The position numbers and the translations under genes are program-made. Below are positions 55,780-64,000 of a stretch of DNA of 64,000 nt, piece by piece. The stretch is from Candidatus Ruthia sp. Plio_17_S18. GTDB lineage: Bacteria; Pseudomonadota; Gammaproteobacteria; PS1; Pseudothioglobaceae. The DNA is taken from contig CP072538.1 in assembly GCA_021730105.1 (NCBI GenBank), positions 868,001-932,000 on the forward strand, read 5' to 3'. Under the pieces are notes generated by a model, which saw nothing but the letters and a program-made list of their open reading frames with translations, was not told the origin of the DNA and ran no database searches. How positions within the stretch are numbered: position 1 is the stretch's first letter; each line of letters begins with the position of its first letter.

Positions 55780-56475
55780 TTAAATATCTACGCTTGCTAA
55801 ATCAACACTAAGCCCTGGCCCCATAGTCGAAGAAATACTTAATTTTTTAAAATAAATACCCTTGGCTGAACTAGGTTTTGCCTTTTTAAGTGCTTCCATT
55901 AAAGCATTAATATTTTGTGTTAGTGCACTTGCATCAAATGACGCCCTGCCAATACAACCATGAACAATACCAGCTTTATCGGCACGATAACGCACTTGAC
56001 CTGCTTTAGCATTATTAACAGCGGTTGCAACATCTGGTGTTACTGTGCCGACTTTGGGGTTGGGCATTAAGCCACGAGGACCTAACACTTGACCTAGACG
56101 ACCCACAACACCCATTGCATCTGGAGATGCAATCACCACATCATAATTTAAATCACCATCTTGCATAGATTTCATCAAATCTTCCATGCCAACGACGTCT
56201 GCACCAGCATATTGCGCCTTAGCCGTGTTATCACCTTGAGTGAATACAGCAACACGAACTGTTTTACCCGTACCATTTGGTAGCACAACTGCACCACGAA
56301 CATTTTGGTCAGATTTCTTAGCGTCAATACCTAAATTAATACTCACATCAATAGATTCATCAAATTTTGCCGTTGCACATTCTTTTAATAAATTCAAAGC
56401 GTCATTAATTGAATAACGCTTATTAGACTCAACCTTGGCTGAAATGTCTTTTTGTCTTTTTGTTAATTTAGCCAC
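55780..56475 (-). CDS. rplA: 50S ribosomal protein L1
   Basis: A 231-residue L1 that forms the mobile L1 stalk and can repress its own operon. Diagnostic stretches are VELVVNLGID-like [50 protein letters not shown] and [19 protein letters not shown]. Normal length. It starts 4 bases after the rplK stop. Confidence 0.98.
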   Translation of the reverse strand: MAKLTKRQKDISAKVESNKRYSINDALNLLKECATAKFDESIDVSINLGIDAKKSDQNVRGAVVLPNGTGKTVRVAVFTQGDNTAKAQYAGADVVGMEDLMKSMQDGDLNYDVVIASPDAMGVVGRLGQVLGPRGLMPNPKVGTVTPDVATAVNNAKAGQVRYRADKAGIVHGCIGRASFDASALTQNINALMEALKKAKPSSAKGIYFKKLSISSTMGPGLSVDLASVDI

Positions 56476-56479
56476 TTGC

Positions 56480-56908
56480 TCAATCCTCCACCGTAATGCC
56501 CATTGACCTAGCTGTACCAGTAATAATATTCACTGCTGCATCCATGTCGTTTGCGTTCAAATCTTTCATCTTCATACTAGCCACTTTTTCTAATTGAGCA
56601 CGAGTAATATTGCCCACTTTATATAGATGAGAAACGCCACTACCTTTTTTAATACCCGTTACTTTTAGTATTAACAAAGCTGCTGGTGGTGTTTTGGTTA
56701 CAAAGGTAAAACTACGATCACTATAAACAGTAATCACAACGGGCACTTTCATGCCTTTGTCAATATCTTGAGTTTTTGCGTTAAATGCTTTACAAAATTC
56801 CATAATATTAACACCATGCTGACCCAATGCAGGACCTACAGGTGGTGATGGATTTGCTTCTTGTGCAGCTACTTGAAGCTTAATATAGGATTCAATTTTT
56901 TTAACCAT
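56480..56908 (-). CDS. rplK: 50S ribosomal protein L11
   Basis: A 142-residue L11 of the GTPase-associated centre. It has [45 protein letters not shown] and the C-terminal [10 protein letters not shown]. Normal length. It is preceded by a 107-base leader after nusG. Confidence 0.98.
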   Translation of the reverse strand: MVKKIESYIKLQVAAQEANPSPPVGPALGQHGVNIMEFCKAFNAKTQDIDKGMKVPVVITVYSDRSFTFVTKTPPAALLILKVTGIKKGSGVSHLYKVGNITRAQLEKVASMKMKDLNANDMDAAVNIITGTARSMGITVED

Positions 56909-57015
56909 TTTTCTTCCTTGAGGATTCTACCTCGTTTTGGGTGTTTATGCCCGTTATGGGTACAAACGCCGATTAGGCTCCCCTGTTAAATCACAACTTT
57001 AAAAGTTGTTTGTCT
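56909..57015 (-). promoter_or_regulatory. Leader of rplKA, possible L1-binding site
   Basis: The gap between nusG and rplK contains on the minus strand a short hairpin (ACAACTT/AAGTTGT), then CAGGGGAGCCTAATCGGCG, TTTGTACCCATAACGGGC and an A-rich ribosome-binding region with AAGGAAG. GGGAGCC followed by paired segments is common in gammaproteobacterial L11 leaders, where L1 binds an mRNA mimic of its rRNA site. Identity rests on position and this short match. Confidence 0.4.
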
Positions 57016-57549
57016 TTAAGACTTCTCTACTTGCGAGAATTCTAGTTCTACTGAAGTAGAACGGCCAAAAATTAGCACCTCTACTTTCAGTAAATTCTTT
57101 TCGTAATCAACCGCTTGAACCAAGCCGTTAAATTCATTAAACGGCCCGTCAATAACTAAAATTTCTTCACCTGGTTGATAGGCCACTTTAGGCTTAGGTT
57201 TGTCAGCACCTTCTTGCACACGTGCAAGAATTTTATCAACTTCACGTTGCGTAATTGGGGAGGGCTTGCCTGATGAACCACCAATAAAACCAATCACATT
57301 ATTGGTATTTTTAACTAGCAACCAACTGGGTTCAGTCAGATCCATATTCACTAGCATATAGCCTGGAAAAAACTTACGTTCTGCCGTTTTTTTCTGCCCA
57401 TTTTTTAACTCAACAACTTGCTCAGTTGGCACCAGAACCTCACCTACCAAGTCTTCAAGTCCTTCTCTAATAACAGACTCTTCAATTGTCATCTTAACTT
57501 TTGCTTCAAAACCACTTCTCGCATGAAGCACATACCATCTTTTAGACAT
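57016..57549 (-). CDS. nusG: Transcription termination/antitermination factor NusG
   Basis: A 177-residue NusG with the N-terminal NGN domain (WYVLHARSGFEAKVK, FFPGYMLVNMDL) that binds RNA polymerase and the C-terminal KOW domain (VIDGPFNEFNGLVQAVDYEK) that contacts Rho or S10. Length matches E. coli (181). It follows secE by 10 bases. Confidence 0.97.
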   Translation of the reverse strand: MSKRWYVLHARSGFEAKVKMTIEESVIREGLEDLVGEVLVPTEQVVELKNGQKKTAERKFFPGYMLVNMDLTEPSWLLVKNTNNVIGFIGGSSGKPSPITQREVDKILARVQEGADKPKPKVAYQPGEEILVIDGPFNEFNGLVQAVDYEKNLLKVEVLIFGRSTSVELEFSQVEKS

Positions 57550-57559
57550 TTTAACCCTC

Positions 57560-57931
57560 TTACTTTGTTAACAACTGTACCATCCACGAGAGCAGTGCAT
57601 CAACTATCCACAAGAAAATAGCCACGATCACAACAGCAACCATAATCATACCTGTGGTTTTAATAGTTTCATCACGTGTGGGCCATACAACTTTGCGTAA
57701 TTCAATTTTTGTTTCGATTAAAAATGAATTAAAACGCACGCCTTGGGGCGATTTAAAGAACACAAAACCTGCCAACACAAGACCCGTTAATAAAGCCAAT
57801 ACTTTGTATAACGTTGTGTTTAATCCTAATGGATCTAAATAAAACAACACAAAAGATGCAGCTACAATTAGGATTGAGACAATCATTACTAGTGATGACT
57901 CTTTTGCTTGTCTTTCTACTGCTTTAGTCAC
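57560..57931 (-). CDS. secE: Preprotein translocase subunit SecE
   Basis: A 123-residue SecE with three membrane helices: two N-terminal (SLVMIVSILIVAASFVLFYL and the next) and the conserved third (IMVAVVIVAIFLWIVDALLS), preceded by the amphipathic KIELRKVVWPTRDET. The three-helix form is that of enterobacteria. Start chosen as GTG 57931 (VTKAVERQ) with AAAGGA about 6 bases upstream; longer frames run into tRNA-Trp. Confidence 0.95.
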   Translation of the reverse strand: MTKAVERQAKESSLVMIVSILIVAASFVLFYLDPLGLNTTLYKVLALLTGLVLAGFVFFKSPQGVRFNSFLIETKIELRKVVWPTRDETIKTTGMIMVAVVIVAIFLWIVDALLSWMVQLLTK

Positions 57932-57947
57932 ATTACATCCTTTAACA

Positions 57948-58023
57948 TGGCAGGCAAGGAGGGACTCGAACCCCCAACCAATGGTTTTGGAGACCATTAC
58001 TCTACCAATTGAGCCACTTGCCT
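57948..58023 (-). tRNA. trnW: tRNA-Trp (CCA)
   Basis: On the minus strand a complete cloverleaf: acceptor AGGCAAG/CTTGCCT, D arm GGCTCAATTGGTAGAG, anticodon loop TCTCCAAAA with anticodon CCA, T arm GGGGGTTCGAGTCCCTC, discriminator G and an encoded CCA end. It lies between tuf and secE as in E. coli. Confidence 0.97.
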
Positions 58024-58053
58024 ATAAATCTGTTTAAATTTTAACTTTTTTGA

Positions 58054-59244
58054 TTAATCCGTCACCTTAGAAACCACACCCGCACCCACCGTGCGACCAC
58101 CTTCTCTAATAGCAAACCTTAAGCCATCTTCCATAGCGATTGGTGACAATAGCGCTACTTGCATTTTCACATTATCACCTGGCATTACCATCTCTACACC
58201 ATCAGGTAGCTGACAAGCGCCTGTCACGTCCGTTGTTCTAAAATAGAACTGTGGACGGTAGTTGTTAAAGAATGGGGTATGACGGCCGCCCTCATCTTTG
58301 CTTAAAATATAAACTTCTGCTTCAAATTTTGAATGTGGATTGATTGAGCCTGGCTTGGCCAATACTTGACCACGTTCAACTTCTTCACGCTTGGTACCAC
58401 GAAGTAAAACACCCACGTTATCGCCTGCTTCGCCTGAATCAAGTAACTTTCTAAACATTTCAACACCGGTACAAGTAGTGGTTTGTGTGTCTTTAATACC
58501 AACGATTTCTAATTCGTCACCAACATTAACAATGCCTGCTTCAATACGGCCTGTCACTACAGTGCCACGACCTGAGATTGAGAATACATCCTCAATTGGC
58601 ATTAAGAATGACTTGTCTGTGTCACGCTTAGGAGTTGGGATGTAAGTGTCTAGTGCTTCTACTAACTTAATGATTGAAGGTACGCCCATGTCTGATATGT
58701 CGCCTTCTAAAGCTTTAAGTGCTGAACCGAAGATGACTGGCGTGTCATCACCTGGGAAATCATATTCGTCTAGTAACTCACGGATTTCCAATTCAACCAA
58801 TTCAACCAATTCTTCATCGTCAACCATATCGGCTTTGTTCATGTAAACAACGATGTAAGGGACGCCTACTTGCTTAGATAATAGAATGTGCTCACGGGTT
58901 TGAGCCATTGGACCATCTGTGGCAGCAATAACAATAATAGCACCGTCCATTTGAGCAGCACCTGTGATCATGTTCTTAACGTAGTCGGCATGTCCTGGGC
59001 AATCAACGTGTGCATAATGGCGGGCTTCACTTTCATACTCGACGTGGGCTGTTGAGATGGTAATACCGCGTTCTCTTTCTTCAGGGGCATTATCAATATC
59101 TGCATAATCTTTGAATTCGCCACCGCGCGCTTCTGCCATAACTTTAGTGATGGCGGCTGTGAGTGTGGTTTTGCCGTGGTCAACGTGACCGATTGTGCCG
59201 ACGTTGACGTGTGGTTTGGTTCTTTCGAATTTTTCTTTTGACAT
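58054..59244 (-). CDS. tuf: Elongation factor Tu
   Basis: A 396-residue EF-Tu that brings aminoacyl-tRNA to the ribosome. The G domain has [14 protein letters not shown] (P-loop), switch I with [25 protein letters not shown] and NKADM; domains 2 and 3 follow, with [11 protein letters not shown] and [13 protein letters not shown]. Typical length. Only one copy is in the window; gammaproteobacteria often have a second with rpsL-rpsG-fusA. Confidence 0.99.
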   Translation of the reverse strand: MSKEKFERTKPHVNVGTIGHVDHGKTTLTAAITKVMAEARGGEFKDYADIDNAPEERERGITISTAHVEYESEARHYAHVDCPGHADYVKNMITGAAQMDGAIIVIAATDGPMAQTREHILLSKQVGVPYIVVYMNKADMVDDEELVELVELEIRELLDEYDFPGDDTPVIFGSALKALEGDISDMGVPSIIKLVEALDTYIPTPKRDTDKSFLMPIEDVFSISGRGTVVTGRIEAGIVNVGDELEIVGIKDTQTTTCTGVEMFRKLLDSGEAGDNVGVLLRGTKREEVERGQVLAKPGSINPHSKFEAEVYILSKDEGGRHTPFFNNYRPQFYFRTTDVTGACQLPDGVEMVMPGDNVKMQVALLSPIAMEDGLRFAIREGGRTVGAGVVSKVTD

Positions 59245-59283
59245 TTGATGCTCCTACGTTTAACAAATTAAATTTTAAATTTT

Positions 59284-59359
<76 letters not shown>

Positions 59360-59373
59360 ACAACCCCCCATCT

Positions 59374-59447
59374 TGGAGCGGGTAACGAGAATCGAACTCG
59401 TCTCATTGGCTTGGAAGGCCAAGGTAATACCAATATACGATACCCGC
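59374..59447 (-). tRNA. trnG: tRNA-Gly (TCC)
   Basis: Minus-strand cloverleaf with acceptor GCGGGTA/TACCCGC, anticodon loop CCTTCCAAG (anticodon TCC), T arm ACGAGTTCGATTCTCGT, discriminator T and encoded CCA. Second tRNA of the Tyr-Gly-Thr-tuf operon. Confidence 0.97.
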
Positions 59448-59464
59448 AAACCTATTATTCTTTA

Positions 59465-59549
59465 TGGTGGAGGGGGAAGGATTTGAACCTTCGAAGGCAG
59501 AGCCGACAGATTTACAGTCTGTTCCCTTTGACCACTCGGGAACCCCTCC
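59465..59549 (-). tRNA. trnY: tRNA-Tyr (GTA)
   Basis: A class II tRNA with long variable arm on the minus strand: acceptor GGAGGGG/CCCCTCC, anticodon loop CTGTAAATC (anticodon GTA), T arm GAAGGTTCAAATCCTTC, discriminator A and encoded CCA. First gene of the tRNA-tuf operon. Confidence 0.97.
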
Positions 59550-59564
59550 AAAAAACAATCAGGT

Positions 59565-59593
59565 ATTATCCCATAGCTATCTTTAGAGCGCAA
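59565..59593 (-). promoter_or_regulatory. Sigma70 promoter of the tRNA(Tyr-Gly-Thr)-tuf operon
   Basis: TTGCGC (59588-59593) and GATAAT (59565-59570) on the minus strand are separated by exactly 17 bases, ending 15 bases before tRNA-Tyr. Good match and ideal position for a stable-RNA promoter. Confidence 0.75.
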
Positions 59594-59644
59594 GAGTTAA
59601 TTTAACGTTTTTTATTGTTTTTTGAAAGTCTGTCTTTTCTCTAA

Positions 59645-60865
59645 TTACAAACGTGAAACACCACTTACAACAGCAGCATCAAATACTGCTTTTGGCACCA
59701 CATCTATCAACCTTGGGTCAAAAGGCTTGGGAATGATATAAGCCTTACCAAACACCATAGATTTTGCACTGTAAGCTTTTAAAACACTGTCTGGCACGTC
59801 AAGTTTTGCCAAGTCCTTAAGTGCATGAACCACGGCTATTTTCATTTTTGAATTGATTTCACTGGCTTTTGCGTCTAATGCGCCTCTAAATATAAAAGGA
59901 AAACCCAGAACATTGTTAATCTGATTTGGATAGTCACTTCGACCTGTTGCCATGATTAAATCATCGCGTACTGAAGTGGCATCAAAAGGTGAAATTTCAG
60001 GATCTGGATTTGATAAAGCAAACACAATAGGCCTATCTGCCATTGATTTAATCATCTGTTTTGATACCAAGTTGGCAGCAGCAACACCAATAAACACATC
60101 TGCATCTTGCATGGCACCTGCCAAGGTTTTTTTATCTGTTTTCACGCTATATTGTGCTTTAATTTGACTAACATTTTCCATGTTTTGAGAAATAACACCC
60201 TCTTTATCAACCAATAAAATATTGTCCTTTGACAGACCTAATTCACACAATAAGTTTAAAGTAGCAATACCTGCCGAGCCAGCACCCAAACAAACCAACT
60301 TAGCAGTTTCAATATGCTTTCCTTGAATTTCAAGCGAATTTAACAGGCCTGCTGCGATAATAATGGCTGTTCCATGCTGGTCATCGTGAAAAACAGGAAT
60401 ATCAAGCATCTCAATTAAACGTTTTTCAATTTCAAAACAACGAGGTGCTGAAATATCCTCAAGATTAATACCGCCAAATGTTGGTGCAATATTTTTAACC
60501 GTTTGTACAAATTCATCAACATCTTGAGTATCAACCTCAATATCAAAGACATCAATATCTGCAAAATGTTTAAACAATACTGCTTTGCCTTCCATTACAG
60601 GTTTAGATGCTAGTGGCCCTACATTGCCAAGCCCTAAGACTGCTGAACCATCAGAAATAACAGCAACCAAATTACGTTTAATGGTAAAGTCATAAACTTT
60701 ACTTGCATCTTGTGCAATCTCACGAACAGGTGCAGCAACCCCGGGGGTGTATGCCAAACTAAGGTCTTCACGTGTTGCTAGTGGCTTGTGTGATGAAACA
60801 ATGATTTTTCCTGGACGCTCGCCTTGGTGATATGCTAGTGCTAATTGATGAAGTTTTGAGCTCAT
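59645..60865 (-). CDS. Malic enzyme (single-domain, NAD(P)-dependent)
   Basis: A 406-residue malic enzyme decarboxylating malate to pyruvate. It has [40 protein letters not shown], the metal site [18 protein letters not shown] and [10 protein letters not shown], the dinucleotide fold [17 protein letters not shown], and [12 protein letters not shown]. It lacks the C-terminal phosphotransacetylase-like domain of MaeB, so it is the short bacterial type. Cofactor preference cannot be read with confidence. It lies between the tRNA operon and the dead sdh genes on the same strand and is intact. Confidence 0.93.
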   Translation of the reverse strand: MSSKLHQLALAYHQGERPGKIIVSSHKPLATREDLSLAYTPGVAAPVREIAQDASKVYDFTIKRNLVAVISDGSAVLGLGNVGPLASKPVMEGKAVLFKHFADIDVFDIEVDTQDVDEFVQTVKNIAPTFGGINLEDISAPRCFEIEKRLIEMLDIPVFHDDQHGTAIIIAAGLLNSLEIQGKHIETAKLVCLGAGSAGIATLNLLCELGLSKDNILLVDKEGVISQNMENVSQIKAQYSVKTDKKTLAGAMQDADVFIGVAAANLVSKQMIKSMADRPIVFALSNPDPEISPFDATSVRDDLIMATGRSDYPNQINNVLGFPFIFRGALDAKASEINSKMKIAVVHALKDLAKLDVPDSVLKAYSAKSMVFGKAYIIPKPFDPRLIDVVPKAVFDAAVVSGVSRL

Positions 60866-60903
60866 TAGTGGTTTTTATGTTAAGTTAAAAGTTAATATGG
60901 CTA

Positions 60904-61090
60904 TTATCCAAGAATCTTATTCATCCTTGTAATATTTTGTAATGATATATCTTTAGGGCAAGCACGAGTACAACGCCTGTGAGCATTTCTAAAAATGAAG
61001 TACTACTATCAACATTGTCAATCTCATAAATAACAAATCCACCTTGAGTATTTACGTTTTTTGTGGCCAAATATGCAATGTAAAAATCAT
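60904..61090 (-). pseudogene. sdhB: Remnant of succinate dehydrogenase iron-sulfur subunit (sdhB)
   Basis: The N-terminus (MIFTLHIWPQK, then after a frameshift NVNTQGGFVIYEID and STSFLEML) is joined directly to the C-terminus (CTRACPKDISLQNITRMNK), so the three iron-sulfur cluster regions in between are almost wholly deleted; one CxxxCP cysteine pair survives. Intact SdhB has about 240 residues, this locus about 60 codons. It overlaps the sdhA stop by 4 bases (ATGA), as in the original operon. Confidence 0.85.
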
Positions 61091-62150
61091 TTGTAGTTCC
61101 TAACACTAGGTTTAATAAATTCACAATGCAAGTGTTCCTCATGAAGTTTAGATCCCTCTTGTTCATACTCCCACGCTGCAACGAAACTATAAGTTCTTAT
61201 CATTACGCTTGATCTCACCTTCTGAGAATAAGTGCTCCACTCGAGCATGCACACCACAAGATTCTTATCTATTAAGGGTGTCTTTACACATCAAGGTACC
61301 TAACTCGATAAAGTCAGCCACTCTGTCTGCACGCTCTAAAGTTTGATTTAAACCTTGGTCAATACTCGTGACTTTAATGGTTTGCCAAAACTCTAATTGC
61401 AATGCCTTAATCCCATTAATTGCTTGTTCTAATCTTGCCATTTCTCTAGACATGCCACAAGATTCCCACAGGATTTTGCCTAGTTTATGGTAAAAATATT
61501 CAGGGGAGTGTTTCCGCTTCAGGCGCGTTCATTAATTGCTCAATTCTAACTTTAGCGGCATTTAAGGCTTGTTGAACTTTTTCATGATTTGACTCAATTT
61601 TATTAAATTTGTTTATAGCTAAATAATTAGCAATGGTTTGTGGCAAGATAAAATAACCATCTGCCAAACCTTGTATGAGAAGCAGAAGCGCCAAGTTGAT
61701 TAGCGCCATGGTCTGAAAAATTAGCCTCGCCCGCAGCAAACAAGCCATCAAGTGTGGTCATTAGATTATAATCTACCCATAGAATAATGTGGTGCTGGAT
61801 ATATTTTCATTGGTGTTAAATAAGGGTCATCATCTGTGATTTGCTGATACATTTCAAACAAATTGCCATATTTTTCTTCAACTTACGTCAAACCTATTTT
61901 TTTAATAACGTCGCTAAAATATAAATATACACCAAGACGTTTGCCAGGAATTTTAACGCCAACACCACGGCCCTCATCACAAATGTGCTTAACAGCGCGT
62001 GAAGCTACATCACGTGGTACTAAGTTAGCAAAAGCAGGATACTGTCTTTCAAGAAAATAATCTCGATCTTCTTCTTTGATATCTTGCGGGTTTTTCTCAC
62101 AATCTTTGACTTGTTTTGGCGCTCAAATACGCCCATCATTTCTACCTAAC
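61087..62150 (-). pseudogene. sdhA: Broken succinate dehydrogenase flavoprotein (sdhA)
   Basis: Only the second half of SdhA remains, in several frames. The order is preserved: GRNDGRI, an in-frame TGA at 62123-62125 where a tryptophan is expected, [86 protein letters not shown] (from 61751), LERADRVADFIELGTLM, SCGVHARVEHLFSEGEIK and the C-terminal HCEFIKPSVRNYK. The N-terminal FAD-binding half with the FAD-histidine is deleted. At least five frame changes or stops are visible. Confidence 0.88.
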
Positions 62151-62590
62151 GTTTGATGTAAGTGTGCACTAGGTGTTATCACACCTAGTGCGTAAATTAC
62201 TAACATCACAGGTTGGGAAAATAACTCAACCATATATTGGTACAAACTCGTTTCATCTGCACAAAATGAAAAACGATAAACACAAATAATGTGCCAGCAC
62301 CGGCCCAAGCAACAAATCTAGGAGCACCCTAAGGATAGAGTTTTTGATAAGCTTGCCCTTTGTTAATATTATTAATCAATTGTCGATACAATGCCACAAT
62401 AACGTGCAAACCAAACAACACAATCAATATTAGCACCATTAAATAGTAAGTAAACAACTGGTTAAACCAATCATAAAAACCATCACAAGCACTTTGACCA
62501 AAGTGAAAATTTAGCAAGCTTAGCATGTGAAAAATAACATAAGAAAACCAAAAAGCCCTACAAAGGCCATTAGTTTTTTAAAGCAATGCT
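62151..62590 (-). pseudogene. sdhC: Broken succinate dehydrogenase membrane cytochrome b subunit (sdhC)
   Basis: The pieces are KKLMAFVGLFGFLMLFFHML, a frameshift near 62530, GFYDWFNQLFTYYLMVLILI and LYRQLINNINKGQAYQKLYP, an in-frame TAG at 62329-62331, then GAPRFVAWAGAGTLFVFIVF (probable heme-histidine helix), and after another frameshift YMVELFSQPVMLVIYALGV. The 3' end runs directly into the middle of sdhA near 62150. The set resembles the single-subunit b558-type SdhC rather than the E. coli SdhC/SdhD pair. Confidence 0.75.
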
Positions 62591-63058
62591 AGTAAAGTTC
62601 ATCAAACTCCACTCTAGACTGCAAGCGTTCCTTCTCAATGGTTCTAAGACAACTGTTATAACGCAAAATAGGATCTGAACAATGAGATGGTGCCATTTTT
62701 TCAGCCATTTCATACTGACCAATTGCTTCTATTAACCACTCATAAACAAAAGATTGTGACATTGGATTTTTAAGCCAAGCCCTAGCTTTTCGCTCAAGAA
62801 AAATCCCCGTGTAATAATGCCGATGAAATTCTGAGTCTAATTTAGCAATGATTTGGATAATTTTCTTATCTTTTACTTTAGTACCGCCATGTGAATACTG
62901 GTCTGTTAAAGCCAAAATATAGACCACCAAAGCATCTTGATTATCCGAATCAATAGCAAACACATCAATACAAATACTAATTGACGTAAGGCTCGATATT
63001 GGCGCGCTGTATCTAGCACAGTGCTAATTGAATCTTGATGAATTAAGTGATAATTCAT
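62589..63058 (-). pseudogene. Frameshifted gene of unknown function, possibly TPR-like
   Basis: A start at ATG 63058 (MNYHLIHQDSISTVLDTARQY) passes into another frame near 62970, where DSDNQDALVVYILALTDQYS continues to a stop at 62589 (KERLQSRVEFDELY). Helical, with pieces like WLIEAIGQYEMAEKMAPSH that recall TPR units. I cannot name a family. The break looks like a small deletion. It is next to the dead sdh genes on the same strand and may have been lost with them. Confidence 0.5.
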
Positions 63059-63353
63059 AGATGAAAAATTTTAGTTATTTTTAAAATATTCTACACTTAC
63101 TTACTTCTTATCTAAGGTAAAAAATCATAATATAAAACTTCTGCGGCTAATCTAAACAAATCATCTAATCAACATTAATTTTAGCAAAAAGCAATCTTGC
63201 AAACCAACTACTTGATTAACTTTAACCTCTTCACCAAAGTTTGACAGGCTATTGAATAAATTTAAGATAACATTGCTTGATCAAAATAACTAGACGCAAC
63301 TTTCACCTGTCAGAACGACCAAATAAAACACACAAACAAAATGTAAAAACTGT
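63059..63353. other. AT-rich region without recognised genes
   Basis: About 295 bases between the gcvP stop and the broken gene at 62589-63058. I see no coding frame, RNA or clear terminator. It may be fully decayed coding sequence. Confidence 0.35.
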
Positions 63354-64000
63354 TCACTCAAAACCCTTAATGTCTGGGCACGAGCAGAATAAATTTCGAT
63401 CGCCATACACATTATCAATGCGCTTAACAGGTGGAAAATATTTATTTTGTTTCAGTGAGTCTACTGGATATAACGCCTCCTCTCGTGAGTAAGGATATTG
63501 CCATTGCCCAGCCATTTCAATTGCTGTATGTGGGGCATTTTTAAGCGGGTTGTTGTCCTTATCCCACTCTCCTTTAATTACTTTTTGAATCTCGGTATAA
63601 ATACTAATCATTGCCTTAATAAAACGATTAATTTCACGTAACGACTCACTTTCTGTAGGCTCAATCATGAGTGTGCCTGCCACTGGAAATGACATGGTTG
63701 GCGAGTGAAAACCATAGTCCATTAAACGCTTGGCAATGTCTTCTTCGGAGATGTCACTTTGTTCTTTTAAAGGACGAATATCAATAATGCACTCATGCGC
63801 GACCATATTGTGCTCACCTTGATACAAAATTGGAAAATAATCTTTCAGTTCGTTAGCAATATAGTTTGCACTCACAATGGCAACTTCGGTAGACCTTTGC
63901 ATGCCGTATTTACCTAATAGCTTAATATATGACCAAGAAATTGGCAAAATTGAAGCACTGCCATACATAGCTGCGGATACAGCGTTAGAATCTTTAATCA
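63354..64000 (-). CDS. gcvP: Glycine dehydrogenase (decarboxylating), C-terminal part (5' end outside window)
   Basis: The frame is open to the right edge, so only the last 215 or so residues are present. GcvP is the P-protein of the glycine cleavage system. [19 protein letters not shown] is the characteristic C-domain segment, followed by [31 protein letters not shown] and the terminal [17 protein letters not shown], as in single-chain GcvP. The PLP lysine lies upstream, outside the window. No lesion is visible in the part seen. Confidence 0.95.
   Translation of the reverse strand, partial: IKDSNAVSAAMYGSASILPISWSYIKLLGKYGMQRSTEVAIVSANYIANELKDYFPILYQGEHNMVAHECIIDIRPLKEQSDISEEDIAKRLMDYGFHSPTMSFPVAGTLMIEPTESESLREINRFIKAMISIYTEIQKVIKGEWDKDNNPLKNAPHTAIEMAGQWQYPYSREEALYPVDSLKQNKYFPPVKRIDNVYGDRNLFCSCPDIKGFE

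Noticed and set aside
63277..63492. A 71-codon plus-strand frame overlapping the end of gcvP
   Set aside because: It lies mostly opposite the conserved GcvP C-terminus and has no family features.

Overview
The window reads as a piece of a small, AT-rich gammaproteobacterial chromosome from a sulfur-oxidising lineage of the SUP05/Thioglobus type. The strongest clue is a soxX-soxY-soxZ-soxA-soxK cluster beside textbook gammaproteobacterial blocks (tRNA-tuf-secE-nusG-rplKAJL-rpoBC, mreBCD-mrdA, recA-recX, ribD). Many genes are visibly decaying: frameshifts, in-frame stops and internal deletions sit in otherwise recognisable reading frames, while neighbouring housekeeping genes are intact. No insertion sequence, prophage, integrase or CRISPR array was seen. 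This pattern fits an obligate host-associated thiotroph, such as the vesicomyid clam symbionts (Ca. Ruthia / Vesicomyosocius), still shedding genes. The lineage assignment is inference from gene content.

Layout. 1-10 kb: the C-terminal part of a ClC chloride transporter, a HemJ-like membrane protein, a broken FAD-linked oxidoreductase (DUF3683 type), a broken sodium:neurotransmitter symporter, a gamma-glutamylcyclotransferase-like protein, a pair of M16 peptidases (one with the zinc motif, one without), deletion-scarred msrP and msrQ, ftsY and further remnants. 10-20 kb: pterin dehydratase and hemC, a thioredoxin-fold protein, argH, fmt, a broken polysaccharide deacetylase, trmL, clpB with a sigma32-like promoter, two broken XRE regulators in tandem, rsxE, a rhodanese and prmC. 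20-23 kb: a wholly degraded TRAP transporter (dctPQM), a small secreted protein and the RNase P RNA. 23-38 kb: class I fumarase, mreBCD-mrdA, tgt, an Atm1-type ABC exporter, recX-recA, ribD, coaBC and a broken comEC. 38-46 kb: dnaE, the sox cluster and trpE. 46-60 kb: the rpoBC-ribosomal protein-tuf-tRNA block, all on the minus strand. 60-64 kb: malic enzyme, a collapsed sdhC-sdhA-sdhB operon, a broken unknown gene and the C-terminal part of gcvP.

Functionally the intact genes cover transcription and translation, cell-shape control, cofactor synthesis (heme, riboflavin, CoA), periplasmic thiosulfate oxidation and envelope maintenance. The lost genes are those for solute uptake (TRAP, NSS symporter), DNA uptake (ComEC), repair of oxidised periplasmic methionine (MsrPQ), succinate dehydrogenase, and local regulation (XRE). 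Fumarase and malic enzyme remain beside the lost SDH, so four-carbon metabolism here looks branched rather than cyclic.

No convincing undescribed multi-gene system was found. The items most worth a second look are the deletion scars (msrP/msrQ, sdhC/sdhA, sdhB), a perfect 17-bp-arm inverted repeat upstream of the sox operon, the RNA hairpins of the ribosomal-protein/rpoBC block, the inverted repeat before the dead XRE pair, and a few intact genes without a recognised function.
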